Assembly (NCBI GenBank): GCA_047610385.1
Contig: JBLGAC010000054.1
Coordinates: 1 to 28,372 of the forward strand
Origin: JBOCEF01 sp047610385
GTDB lineage: Bacteria > Pseudomonadota > Alphaproteobacteria > Rhodobacterales > Rhodobacteraceae
Reading direction: 5' to 3'
Length of the DNA stretch: 28,372 nt
Shown one piece after another: positions 1-7,696 of this stretch. The first letter of the stretch is position 1. Every line of letters begins with the position of its first letter. Both the position numbers and the translations under genes were made by a program. Under the pieces are notes generated by a model, which saw only the letters and a list, made by a program, of their open reading frames with translations, ran no database searches and was not told the DNA's origin.

Positions 1-521
1 CTCATGTCAGAGATCATGTGCCAGGCCCCTCATCTTGCCAAAACACGACGAGGGATACGGATGGTCCCGCGATTTCTGGGGCGGCGCAGAGCGGCATGTT
101 GGGCTTAAGCATGATAATCCGATCAAACGACGCGTGTTACATGACTGGGGCGGTCATCTTCCGCTCATGAATGCACATTGCCCTAGGCTGAGGGTGGGCA
201 AATCCCCAATATTGGTGAGGAGGTGCCGAAAAATGGCCAAAATTTGGAATAATTGATGGCAGAATGCCCAATTCCCCCCAATGCGCGAGATGGGCAGTGC
301 CCAGCGGCGGTCTGAATCATCAGTTTCGCTTGGGTTTTAACGAATTGATCAAGAAATATTGAATGCCCTGCACGCATGACAGGCCCCGCTGGCCTGGCAC
401 CGTCGTCGCGTCGCAGGGGGGTCGGCAGGGCTGGCGCGCCACGGTCGCGGCGGCTAGGACTCTGGGCAACCTACGATGGCGCCCCGGCGGCGCCGCCCCT
501 TTTCCCCAACAGGAGCGTCCC
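1..521. other. Region upstream of pepA, no gene recognised
   Basis: No coding sequence is supported in this 0.5 kb. The short open frames here have no recognisable domain and atypical composition. Bases 141-157 hold a dyad, ATGAC-N7-GTCAT, of unknown meaning. A weak promoter-like arrangement, TTGGGT near 329 and AAATAT about 18 bases further on, lies before pepA. A GC-rich hairpin (GGCGCC at 478-483 pairing with 489-494) sits in the probable pepA leader. In many Rhodobacterales lptF lies divergently next to pepA, but nothing of it is visible in this stretch. Confidence 0.4.
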
Positions 522-1994
522 ATGACCACCCCAGCACCCCTTTCGTTTATCGACGCTGATCTTGACGCCCTTTCGGGCTTGGCTGGCCGGGTCGCGGTCT
601 TTGCGTCCGGCAAGGCGCTGACCGCAGGTGCCGCGGCGGCTGATGCGGTGATGGGCGGCGCGCTGACCCGCGCCGTGGCCATGGATGATTGGAAGGGCAA
701 GCCGGGCGACGTGCTGCGCATTCCGGCCCCCGGTGGCATGGTGGCAGATGCGCTGATCCTGGTCGGGCTTGGTGATGCGCCGTCCGGCGCGGATGCACGC
801 AAGGCGGGCGGCGCGATCGGTGTCGCGATGGCGGGCAAGGCGGGCACCGTGCTCGCGCCCGGAATGTCGCCCGAAACGGTGTCCGAGATCGCCTTTGGCC
901 ACGCGATGCGGTCCTATGCCTTTGACATATACAAGACGGGCGACGATGTCGGCACCCCGCCGGCTGCGGTTGATTACGCCGTCGACGCGCCGGAAAAAAC
1001 CTCTCGCATTGCTGGCGCCGCGGCGGCGGTTGCCGAAGGCGTGTTCTTCACCCGCGATCTGGTGCTTGAACCGGCCAACGTCCTGACCACCGACGATTTC
1101 GCCGCCCGCCTCGCCGCGATGGGGGAGCTGGGCCTTGAGGTTGAGATCCTGGATGAGCCAGAGCTGAAGGCACTGGGCATGCGCGCCCTGCTTGCGGTTG
1201 GTGAGGGGTCGGAATCGCCCTCCAAGGTCGTGGTGATGAAGTGGAACGGCGGCGGCGACGAAGCGCCCTTCTGCCTCGTGGGCAAGGGCGTGGTGTTCGA
1301 CACTGGCGGCATTTCCATCAAGCCCTCCATGGGCATGGAGGAGATGACCATGGACATGGGCGGCGCAGGCGTTGTCGCTGGCGTGATGCGTGCCTTGGCG
1401 CTGCGCGGCGCCAAGGCCAATGTGGTCGGCCTGGTGGGTCTGGTTGAAAACATGCCTGACGGGCGCGCCCAGCGTCCCGGCGACATCGTGCGCTCCATGA
1501 AAGGCGTCACCATTGAGGTGATCAACACCGATGCTGAGGGCCGTTTGGTTCTGGCCGACGTGATGTGGTATGCGCAGGAACGCTTCCGCCCCTCAGGCAT
1601 GATTGATCTGGCCACGCTGACCGGCGCGATCATCGTGGCGCTGGGCAACAGCACTGCTGGCTACTTTGGCAACAATGACGCGCTGGCCGCCGAATTCCAG
1701 GCTGCCGCGGATGCTGAGGGTGAGGCCGCGTGGCGCCTGCCGATGGGCCCGGCCTATGACAAGCTGATCAAGTCGAACCTTGCCGACATCAAAAACAGCG
1801 CGGGTCGCGGCGCCGGATCGATCACCGCGGCGCAGTTTCTTGGCCGCTTTGTGAAGCCCGAAACCCCGTGGATCCACATCGACATCGCCGGGGTCACCCT
1901 GTCCAAAGAGGCACTGCCCCTGTCGCCCAAAGGCGCGACCGGCTGGGGGGTCATGACGCTGGACCGTCTGATCCGCGACAAGTTCGAGAAATGA
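522..1994 (+). CDS. pepA: Leucyl aminopeptidase (M17 family)
   Basis: A cytosolic metallo-aminopeptidase that removes N-terminal residues from peptides, normally a hexamer with two metal ions per active site. The product is 490 residues, the normal length for the family. The M17 signature NTDAEGRL is at residues 335-342. The expected metal ligands and catalytic residues are visible: Lys255 and Asp260 in KGVVFDTGG, then Asp337, Glu339 and Arg341 in the signature. The ATG at 522 is chosen because AGGAG at 511-515 precedes it at good spacing. The frame stays open to an ATG at 363, but that adds 53 residues with no family similarity. holC follows 60 bases downstream on the same strand, the usual pepA-holC order in proteobacteria. 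Confidence 0.96.
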   Translation: MTTPAPLSFIDADLDALSGLAGRVAVFASGKALTAGAAAADAVMGGALTRAVAMDDWKGKPGDVLRIPAPGGMVADALILVGLGDAPSGADARKAGGAIGVAMAGKAGTVLAPGMSPETVSEIAFGHAMRSYAFDIYKTGDDVGTPPAAVDYAVDAPEKTSRIAGAAAAVAEGVFFTRDLVLEPANVLTTDDFAARLAAMGELGLEVEILDEPELKALGMRALLAVGEGSESPSKVVVMKWNGGGDEAPFCLVGKGVVFDTGGISIKPSMGMEEMTMDMGGAGVVAGVMRALALRGAKANVVGLVGLVENMPDGRAQRPGDIVRSMKGVTIEVINTDAEGRLVLADVMWYAQERFRPSGMIDLATLTGAIIVALGNSTAGYFGNNDALAAEFQAAADAEGEAAWRLPMGPAYDKLIKSNLADIKNSAGRGAGSITAAQFLGRFVKPETPWIHIDIAGVTLSKEALPLSPKGATGWGVMTLDRLIRDKFEK

Positions 1995-2054
1995 TCGGGC
2001 AGGGGGGCGCTTGCGTCCCCCGCCAAATTCTGGCGCCAAATTGCGGAGGGCGTG

Positions 2055-2519
2055 TTGGCCGAGGTTCTGTTCTATCACCTGACGGAAACACCGCTTGAAT
2101 CGGCCATCCCGCCGATGCTGGAGGCGTCGCTGAAGCGTGGCTGGGCCGTGGTGCTGCGCGTCGGCTCGCCGGAACGGGCCGAGGCCCTGAACGCCCATCT
2201 GTGGACCTACCGCGACGACAGCTTCTTGCCGCACGGAGGGCCCAGCGACGGCCCCCCCGCCGCCCAGCCGATCTATGTGACCGCGGGGACAGAGGTTCCC
2301 AACGCGCCCCATGTGCTGATGCTGGCCGATGGCGCGGGTGCTGAGCTGGCTGAATTGCAGACCACCCCCCGCAGTTGCATCCTGTTCGACGCCCGCAACC
2401 CCGACGCAGTTCAGGCCGCGCGGCTGCGGTGGAAGGAAGTCACGGGCGCGGGGCTGAAGGCGGTGTATTGGAAGCAGGATGGCGGGAAATGGCAGAAGGC
2501 GGCGGAGAGTGGGGGGTGA
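2055..2519 (+). CDS. holC: DNA polymerase III subunit chi
   Basis: Chi is an accessory subunit of the clamp-loader complex that contacts single-strand binding protein at the replication fork. The product is about 154 residues, typical for the alphaproteobacterial family. The N-terminal segment AEVLFYHLTETPLE matches the family start (FYHLT). The conserved middle, with a GWAVVLRVGS strand and a LWTYRDDSFLPHG segment, is present, as is ILFDARNPD near the end. The start is uncertain. GTG at 2052 and TTG at 2055 are adjacent, and GGAGG at 2045-2049 is better spaced for the TTG. The gene follows pepA and probably shares its transcript. The next gene is convergent and AT-rich, so the original downstream neighbour has probably been displaced. 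Confidence 0.88.
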   Translation: MAEVLFYHLTETPLESAIPPMLEASLKRGWAVVLRVGSPERAEALNAHLWTYRDDSFLPHGGPSDGPPAAQPIYVTAGTEVPNAPHVLMLADGAGAELAELQTTPRSCILFDARNPDAVQAARLRWKEVTGAGLKAVYWKQDGGKWQKAAESGG

Positions 2520-2525
2520 TGCGGT

Positions 2526-3356
2526 TTAATCGTCGATCACGAGTTTGTAGCTTTTTGCATCAATCTTAAGGCGTATGATCTCAGCGTGTTTGGGTACGAT
2601 GTCTCTGACTTTTTGCTCAATTTCCTCGGTGGCGTTGGCGCCGAGAATTACCCCTACTGGCTCAAGAGGGAGAATATTATAGTATTTCGGTGGTTCATTT
2701 TTTGACACTGCGACGCGCCATTCCTTTTCGTATTTCCAGTCTGATGATTTTTCAAAAACCATTGACGATACCGTTTTTTCAAAAGCGCTATTGGTGATCT
2801 TGTCACGAATTCTGTCGGCCATAAGTGCATTTATCATATCAATCGTGGTGAGCGTGCTTCGAGTTTTTACGTATTTAACAGGCCGAGGATGCTCCAGCAT
2901 CTTTGCACTTTTTGACGGGACAACCCTGTATTTAATGCAAAGCCCTTTGTGGCCCGCGGTGTAGTGACTCCACATAAGGGTGGAGTCCCAAACTTCGCTA
3001 AGGCTGGAAATCATTTCGTAGGATCTGAAGGCCTTCACGAATATTCCAGATAGTTTGACTAATTCTTGTGCGGTCTCTAGAGTGGATGCCTTTCGAATTG
3101 CCTCGTTGGACTCTTGGCTGCGTCCATATTTTTCTAGTGTCTTTTCTGAGATAATGGGAAGCTGATATCTTTGGATTAGATCGTTAACGTCCTTCAATGA
3201 TGACGTTTCCATCACGGGATTGCTGTCCAGAGGGTCATTCATATTCGAGATTGGTGAGCAATAAATTTCCCTCATATTGAAGGCACGGCGGATTTCTTCT
3301 TCGAAAAATGAAGTGCTGGCGGATCTGTATCTGTATAGGAATTCTGGATGTGACAA
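2526..3356 (-). CDS. DUF2971 domain-containing protein
   Basis: A 276-residue protein of the DUF2971 family, whose biochemical function is unknown to me. Family landmarks are clear: NMNDPLDS at residues 38-45, MWSHYTAGHKGLCIKY at 128-143, SDWKYEKEWRV at 205-215 and GVILGANA at 235-242. There is no signal peptide or membrane segment, so it is probably cytosolic. The inferred start is TTG at 3356. It keeps the LYRYRS segment that normally opens the domain, although the ribosome site is weak. The DNA is visibly AT-rich, with codons such as TTT, AAA and ATA, against strongly GC-rich neighbours on both sides, which points to recent acquisition. It is convergent with holC, only six bases apart, and has no obvious partner. 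DUF2971 genes often sit in variable regions; a defence role is possible but not shown. Confidence 0.85.
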   Translation of the reverse strand: MSHPEFLYRYRSASTSFFEEEIRRAFNMREIYCSPISNMNDPLDSNPVMETSSLKDVNDLIQRYQLPIISEKTLEKYGRSQESNEAIRKASTLETAQELVKLSGIFVKAFRSYEMISSLSEVWDSTLMWSHYTAGHKGLCIKYRVVPSKSAKMLEHPRPVKYVKTRSTLTTIDMINALMADRIRDKITNSAFEKTVSSMVFEKSSDWKYEKEWRVAVSKNEPPKYYNILPLEPVGVILGANATEEIEQKVRDIVPKHAEIIRLKIDAKSYKLVIDD

Positions 3357-3372
3357 TTTTCAATACCCCGCT

Positions 3373-3385
3373 TTGCAGCTTGCAA
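3373..3385. promoter_or_regulatory. Perfect dyad upstream of the DUF2971 gene
   Basis: TTGCA-GCT-TGCAA is a perfect inverted repeat 17-29 bases upstream of the TTG start of the DUF2971 gene, in the 49-base gap behind the MaoC gene. The position suits an operator. A 12-of-13 match to the same 13-mer (other orientation) lies at 20751-20763, just before tesB. No regulator is identified. Confidence 0.3.
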
Positions 3386-3405
3386 CAGATACTCGCCTGC
3401 CCCCC

Positions 3406-3876
3406 TCAGGCCCCCCTATTCTCAGGTCGACGCAAATACATCGCCGGGCCCGCAAAGCTCATCACCAATTCGTCGCGCTGGTTGAACACCTCGGTCCTCC
3501 AACCGATGATCCCCAGCGTCGGGCGGCTCTCGGACATGCGCTGTGACGTCACTTTCACCACGCCCCGGATCGTGTCTCCCGGGCGCACGGGGGCTTTCCA
3601 GACCAGCTCATCCATGCCTGGCGCGCCTTGGCTGGCGGGGTTGATGATGCCCATGCCCTGCCACAGCCGGAACGCCGTGCTCAGCGTGTGGAACCCTGAC
3701 GCGATCAGCCCGCCATAGATGCTGGCCTCAGCGGCGGTGACGTCTGTGTGGAACGGCTGGGGGTCGTACATCATCGCGTAGGTGATGATGGCGGCCTCGG
3801 TCATGGTGAAGCCGGGGGTTTCAAAGGTCAGGCCGGGGATGAAATCCTCGGCCCACCATGTTTTCTGGGCGGACAT
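3406..3876 (-). CDS. MaoC-like hot-dog hydratase
   Basis: A 156-residue single hot-dog-fold protein of the MaoC/(R)-specific enoyl hydratase class, which adds water across the double bond of an enoyl-CoA or a related acyl thioester. The hydratase motif is clear at about residues 38-47, YDPQPFHTD, with the catalytic Asp and His in the expected spacing. It is followed by YGGLIASGFHTL, typical of the family. The later segment VWKAPVRPGDTIRG is the usual second conserved block. The start is ATG at 3876 with GAGGGAG upstream. The same frame runs on upstream without a stop into a decayed DinB-family gene, so a naive call would give a 204-residue fusion; the first 48 residues belong to that pseudogene. 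The substrate cannot be told from sequence. Confidence 0.88.
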   Translation of the reverse strand: MSAQKTWWAEDFIPGLTFETPGFTMTEAAIITYAMMYDPQPFHTDVTAAEASIYGGLIASGFHTLSTAFRLWQGMGIINPASQGAPGMDELVWKAPVRPGDTIRGVVKVTSQRMSESRPTLGIIGWRTEVFNQRDELVMSFAGPAMYLRRPENRGA

Positions 3877-3879
3877 ATC

Positions 3880-4316
3880 GGTAGGCTCCCTCAGGGGGTC
3901 AATCAAGTCGGGCGCGGGCAGGTCGGGCGCGAGCGCATCCCCGGTCAGCCGCGTCAGCAGCGCGTGGGTTTGCCCGCGGTGATGGGTCTGGTGGCCGAAG
4001 ACATGGGCCAATGCCTGCACGCGGCAGGGTTGCGCCGCCTTCGGCCAAGTTGCAAGACGTGAACCTGCCTGCGATCTGCGGTGCCGACAAGCGCGCGATC
4101 AACGCGGCCCACGCCGGATCTGGCCTGCGCCAGCCAGATTTCATCGCTAGTAGGGATGTGATTGCGCGCGCCATGCGCCGATCCGAACACGGTGCCAAGG
4201 TCGCGCGCGGGGCCTTTGCCAGACAAAGCCGCGCGGGCCAATCACAGGCGTTGGGTCGCCCATGCGGCATACCCGGCCATCATCGCCAAATGCGCTTTCC
4301 TGCGGGCCTGTCCCAT
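3880..4316 (-). pseudogene. Decayed DinB-family gene
   Basis: A DinB-superfamily (four-helix, metal-binding) gene can be pieced together only by changing frame. From ATG at 4316, one frame gives LAMMAGYAAWATQRL, then an in-frame TGA, then GTVFGSAHGARNHIP and SDEIWLAQARSG, which matches the first conserved blocks including the first His. A second frame then gives PDPAWAALIARLSAPQIAG. A third gives LAHVFGHQTHHRGQTHALL, the hallmark C-terminal HQTHHRGQ motif, from about 4020. One nonsense codon and at least two frameshifts are therefore needed, so the gene is dead unless the assembly is wrong. It abuts the MaoC gene on the same strand and its last frame reads straight into it, so the two were probably once an operon. 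Confidence 0.8.
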
Positions 4317-4381
4317 GCTAACCGACGCCCGAAGAATTCAAGCCGGGCGCCGCTGCGCCCCGCAACCGAAAGGACCACGTC

Positions 4382-4804
4382 ATGACCGTTGAGCGCACCC
4401 TGAGCATCATCAAGCCCGACGCCACCAAGCGCAACCTGACCGGCGCCATCAACGCCAAGTTTGAGGCCGCTGGCCTGCGGATCGTCGCGCAGAAGCGCAT
4501 CCACCTGACCGCCGGGCAGGCTGGCGCGTTCTATGCCGTGCACGCCGCGCGTCCGTTCTATGGCGAACTGGTTGAAAGCATGACCGCCGGTCCCGTGGTG
4601 GTTCAGGTGCTTGAGGGCGAAGGCGCCGTGCTGAAGAACCGCGACGTGATGGGCGCCACCAACCCCGCCGATGCGGCTGAGGGCACCGTGCGCAAGGATT
4701 TTGCGCTGTCGATTGGCGAGAATTCCGTGCACGGGTCGGACGCGCCTGAGACGGCTGTGGAAGAGATCTCGTTCTTCTTCTCGGGCCTCGAAATCGTCGG
4801 CTGA
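4382..4804 (+). CDS. ndk: Nucleoside diphosphate kinase
   Basis: Transfers the gamma phosphate of ATP to nucleoside diphosphates by a ping-pong mechanism through a phosphohistidine, balancing NTP and dNTP pools in the cytosol. The product is 140 residues, the standard length. The active-site motif NSVHGSD places the phosphorylated His at residue 117. Lys11 in IIKPDA and the RPFYGELVE segment are also as expected. ATG at 4382 follows AAAGGA at a suitable distance. The gene starts 65 bases from the divergent DinB remnant and ends at a strong intrinsic terminator, so it looks monocistronic. Confidence 0.98.
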   Translation: MTVERTLSIIKPDATKRNLTGAINAKFEAAGLRIVAQKRIHLTAGQAGAFYAVHAARPFYGELVESMTAGPVVVQVLEGEGAVLKNRDVMGATNPADAAEGTVRKDFALSIGENSVHGSDAPETAVEEISFFFSGLEIVG

Positions 4805-4830
4805 TCCATTTTGGATCGCTGGCGACGGCA

Positions 4831-4857
4831 AAGGCCGCCCTTCGGGGCGGCCTTTTT
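4831..4857 (+). terminator. Intrinsic terminator of ndk
   Basis: A 10-bp perfect stem, AAGGCCGCCC (4831-4840) pairing with GGGCGGCCTT (4845-4854), closed by a TTCG tetraloop and running into a T tract (4853-4857). It lies 26 bases after the ndk stop, so ndk is transcriptionally separate from the membrane protein gene at 4943. Confidence 0.92.
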
Positions 4858-4942
4858 CGTTTGGCAGTGCGAGCCGAAAAGCAGTTAAGTAGACTTGTCG
4901 GGATCTTACAATTTAAGAAGTGTCGCAAGTTAGTGAGGTGAA

Positions 4943-5428
4943 ATGGGTGAGGTTGATGACGGGGTGCGCGCAGTTCGAGCGCATGAGCGTCACTTGGATG
5001 TCTGGAGGTTATTGAATGCGGCTACGGTCGATTCTGGCGCTGCGGCGGTCAAATCACTTTTTATAATGAATGGTGGAGCTGTAGTCGCCTTGCTGGCCTT
5101 TGTAGCGAATGCGGTAGGTGAATGTGGAGCTGATTTAACCGGGAGGGCATCTTCTGCACTGCTATTATTCTCATACGGATTGATCAGTGCGGCGGCTGTG
5201 GCATGTGGTGCCTATTTAGTCAATTTTTGCTATCTAAGCTCTGTCGCTGCAGCACGGTTGACGTGGTCCCACCCATTTACTGAGAAAAGCCGGTCATCAC
5301 GAAATTGGCTTCGAATAGGTCGCCCATTGCATGCGCTGTCAATTATTGTAGCAATCGCTTCTTTATCATTTTTTCTGTTCGGGGTTTGGGATATTTCTAC
5401 GTTATTTAATCCCGCATGGAAGTGTTAG
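4943..5428 (+). CDS. Hypothetical small membrane protein
   Basis: I do not recognise the family of this 161-residue protein. It has a polar N-terminus of about 38 residues, then hydrophobic segments at about 39-58, 70-95 and 128-149, with a basic loop (about 105-127) between the last two. This suggests a small inner-membrane protein with three helices. ATG at 4943 follows GAGG at a good distance. Codon use is more AT-rich than the flanking core genes, for example TTATTCTCATAC and TCATTTTTTCTG stretches, which points to a separate origin. It sits between the ndk terminator and a convergent purMN-linked gene. The general plan (polar N-terminus, paired helices, a third helix) recalls small membrane effectors of some stress or defence loci, but nothing in the sequence proves this. 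Confidence 0.65.
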   Translation: MGEVDDGVRAVRAHERHLDVWRLLNAATVDSGAAAVKSLFIMNGGAVVALLAFVANAVGECGADLTGRASSALLLFSYGLISAAAVACGAYLVNFCYLSSVAAARLTWSHPFTEKSRSSRNWLRIGRPLHALSIIVAIASLSFFLFGVWDISTLFNPAWKC

Positions 5429-5452
5429 CTGAAGTGAAGGCCTTGGAATGTT

Positions 5453-5848
5453 TCATTCCCCCTCACGCACGCCGAACAAATCCAGCGCCGCCTCCAGCCT
5501 GAGCCGCGCGTCAGTGTCCGAAAGGCCGCCGTCGATGGCGCGTTTTTCGGTGGTCTTGCGCAATACCTTCGCTGATTTCACCTTGGCCTCGCGCTTCACC
5601 GCGGTGAAGCGTTTTTTCAGCTCACGCTTCTCCGCGCTGCCCAGATCGGACCATGGACGGCCCTGCAGGCCCAGCACCAGCGCATAGAACCCGATGAAAT
5701 GTGGGCGGGTTCCGGCCAGCAGGACGCGCTTATACGCCTCGTCCGCGCCCAGCTCGCGCAGGGTCTGCGCATCATGAATGCCCGCCTTGCCGTAGGACGT
5801 GACCGCGGCGGGGCCGAGATTGGGGATCGAAGATACCGGGTCGCCCAC
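5453..5848 (-). CDS. TfoX C-terminal-domain-like protein
   Basis: A 131-residue protein whose first 75 or so residues match the TfoX/Sxy C-terminal domain, a helix-hairpin-helix-like module. The typical opening SSIPNLGPAAVTSYGKAGI is followed by TLRELGADEAYKRV and a helix ending in LQGRPWSDL. The remaining part is a very basic helix rich in Lys and Arg (KKRFTAVKREAKVKSAK). The N-terminal TfoX domain is absent. It starts at GTG 5848, twelve bases after the purN stop, with a GAGGG sequence at the purN stop codon that can act as ribosome site, so it is probably co-transcribed with purM-purN. Full-length TfoX proteins influence competence gene expression in some bacteria; whether this short form binds nucleic acid is inference from its charge. 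Confidence 0.75.
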   Translation of the reverse strand: MGDPVSSIPNLGPAAVTSYGKAGIHDAQTLRELGADEAYKRVLLAGTRPHFIGFYALVLGLQGRPWSDLGSAEKRELKKRFTAVKREAKVKSAKVLRKTTEKRAIDGGLSDTDARLRLEAALDLFGVREGE

Positions 5849-5860
5849 CCCAGCGCGCCC

Positions 5861-6454
5861 TCAGCCCAGCATCACCGGGGTGCGATCGCCCCCGGCAAAG
5901 CGTGTCAGCACGGCGGGATAAAGCTTATGCTCCATCACCAGCACCTTGGCGGCCAAGGTCTCAGGCGTGTCGCCGGGCACAACGTTCACGCGGGCCTGGC
6001 CAAGGATCGGGCCATCATCGAGCAGCGCAGTGACCTCGTGCACCGTGCAGCCATGGTCCGCATCGCCCGCATCCAGCGCGCGGGCATGGGTGTGCAGGCC
6101 GGTGTATTTGGGCAAAAGCGAGGGATGGATGTTCAGCATCCGCCCCTCCCACGCCGCGGTAAAGCCGGGCGTCAGGATGCGCATGAAGCCTGCGAGGCAG
6201 ATCAGATCAACACCAGCGGCCACAAGTTGCCCCTGTATCGCGGCCTCAAATGCCGGGCGGTCGCCTTTGAACGCGCGGTGGTCAATGGCGGCCACCCGCA
6301 CCCCGCGCGCGGCAGCTTTTGCCAGCCCACCCGCATCCGGATCATTGGAAAACACCAGCGCCGGGCGGGCCGTGGCGCCGGGTTTGGCCATTTCATCCAA
6401 CAGGGCGAGCATGTTGGACCCGCCCCCGGAAATCAGAATGCCGACGTTGCGCAT
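5861..6454 (-). CDS. purN: Phosphoribosylglycinamide formyltransferase
   Basis: Third step of purine synthesis: transfers the formyl group of 10-formyltetrahydrofolate to GAR, giving FGAR. The product is 197 residues. The GAR-binding motif LISGGGSNM is at about residues 6-14. The catalytic trio seen in the E. coli enzyme is present as Asn108 and His110 in NIHPSLLPKYTG and Asp146 in LDDGP, with CTVHEV before it. The start is placed at the ATG that overlaps the purM stop (TGATG), which makes the protein begin MRNVGILISG as in the family. An upstream in-frame ATG at 6472 adds six poor residues. The one-base overlap implies translational coupling with purM. Confidence 0.96.
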   Translation of the reverse strand: MRNVGILISGGGSNMLALLDEMAKPGATARPALVFSNDPDAGGLAKAAARGVRVAAIDHRAFKGDRPAFEAAIQGQLVAAGVDLICLAGFMRILTPGFTAAWEGRMLNIHPSLLPKYTGLHTHARALDAGDADHGCTVHEVTALLDDGPILGQARVNVVPGDTPETLAAKVLVMEHKLYPAVLTRFAGGDRTPVMLG

Positions 6455-7509
6455 CACTCGGCGGCGGGCCATTCGTTGACATAAGCCACGCCCGGCTCAT
6501 CGGTCACATGGCCCAGACGCACGATGGTTTCGCCCATCCCCGACAGCAGCGCGGTCAGATCCGCGGCCGCATCAGCGCGGCACACTAGGCACATGCCGAT
6601 GCCGCAATTGAGGGTGCGCAGCGCCTCAGTCGCGGTCATGTTGCCCGCTGAGATCAGCCAGCGGAACACCGGATGGGGCGCCCAGGACGCCAGATCAATC
6701 TCAGCGCCCTGATGATCGCCGAGCACACGGGGCAGGTTTTCCGACAGGCCGCCCCCGGTGATGTGCGCCAGCGCGCGGACATGGCCGGTTTTTATCGCGG
6801 CCAGAACCGGCTTGACGTAAAGGCGGGTGGGGACCAGCAGCGCTTCGCCAAGGCTCAGCTCGCTGGCAAACGGCGCGGCGTCGTCCCAGCGCAGCTCAGC
6901 CAGTTCGGCGATCTTGCGCACCAGTGAGAACCCGTTGGAATGCACCCCATCGGACGCGAGGCCAAGGATCACGTCGCCTTTGTCCACCGGGACGGGCAGG
7001 GCGGTTCCACGCTCCATCGCGCCGACGGCAAAGCCTGCCAGATCGAAATCGCCGGGTGCATACATGCCGGGCATTTCCGCGGTCTCGCCGCCGATCAGCG
7101 CGGTGCCGGACTGGCGGCAACCCTCAGCAATGCCTTCGACCACGGTTGCGGCTTCGTCTACCGACAGCCTGCCGGTGGCGAAATAATCAAGGAAAAACAG
7201 CGGCTCAGCGCCTTGGCACACCAGATCGTTGACGCACATGGCGACCAGATCAATGCCGACGCCGGTCAGGTGCCCGGTGTCGATGGCGATGCGCAGCTTG
7301 GTGCCCACCCCGTCAGTGGCCGCCACCAGCACCGGGTCCGTGAACCCCGCGCCTTTCAGATCAAACAGCGCGCCAAAACCGCCAAGGCCGGACATCGTGC
7401 CGGGCCGGTTGGTGGAGGCCGCCGCGGGCTTGATGCGGTCGACAAGCGCGTTGCCGGCGTCGATGTCCACCCCGGCGTCGCGGTAGGTGATGCCATTCTT
7501 GCGGGTCAT
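6454..7509 (-). CDS. purM: Phosphoribosylformylglycinamidine cyclo-ligase
   Basis: Fifth step of purine synthesis: ATP-dependent ring closure of FGAM to AIR. The product is 351 residues, the normal length. The N-terminus has TYRDAGVDIDAGNALV, followed by GLGGFGALFD and the ATP-site segment ATDGVGTKL at about 64-72. Then come MCVNDLVCQGAEPLFFLDY, GGETAEMPGMY and LASDGVHSNGFSLVR, all hallmarks of the PurM/ThiL/SelD fold. The gene overlaps purN by one base, the standard purM-purN operon. It is divergent from aroQ across 187 bases, which must hold the promoters for both directions; I could not fix a convincing -35/-10 pair there. Confidence 0.98.
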   Translation of the reverse strand: MTRKNGITYRDAGVDIDAGNALVDRIKPAAASTNRPGTMSGLGGFGALFDLKGAGFTDPVLVAATDGVGTKLRIAIDTGHLTGVGIDLVAMCVNDLVCQGAEPLFFLDYFATGRLSVDEAATVVEGIAEGCRQSGTALIGGETAEMPGMYAPGDFDLAGFAVGAMERGTALPVPVDKGDVILGLASDGVHSNGFSLVRKIAELAELRWDDAAPFASELSLGEALLVPTRLYVKPVLAAIKTGHVRALAHITGGGLSENLPRVLGDHQGAEIDLASWAPHPVFRWLISAGNMTATEALRTLNCGIGMCLVCRADAAADLTALLSGMGETIVRLGHVTDEPGVAYVNEWPAAE

Positions 7510-7696
7510 GCGCAGGGTCCATCGTCAAGGGAAAAGGGGGCGGGCGGAGCATTGCCACAAGACGCGCCACGATGCCACGGCTTTCCATCCCGCGCAGGTG
7601 CCGGGGATGTCGCGGGCGCGGATCGCCCGTCTTGACGCGGTGCCCTTTGAAATCGTTCTGTCGCGGGAACCCGCCGCCCCATGAAAGCAAAACCCC

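Noticed and set aside
35..256. A 73-residue open frame at the left end
   Set aside because: No domain, no ribosome site and no conserved pattern; not enough to call a gene.
363..521. A 53-residue N-terminal extension of PepA from an upstream ATG
   Set aside because: It has no family similarity, and a good ribosome site sits before the ATG at 522, which gives the standard length.
3406..4020. A 204-residue DinB-MaoC fusion protein
   Set aside because: The first 48 residues are the tail of a frame-broken DinB gene, and the MaoC gene has its own ATG and ribosome site at 3876.
5445..5459. GGAATG-TTT-CATTCC hairpin between convergent genes as a terminator
   Set aside because: Short stem with no T tract, and it overlaps a coding end; too weak to call.
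7510..7696. TTGACG motifs in the purM-aroQ gap as promoters
   Set aside because: No acceptable -10 at 16-18 base spacing in either direction; one motif is too close to the purM start.
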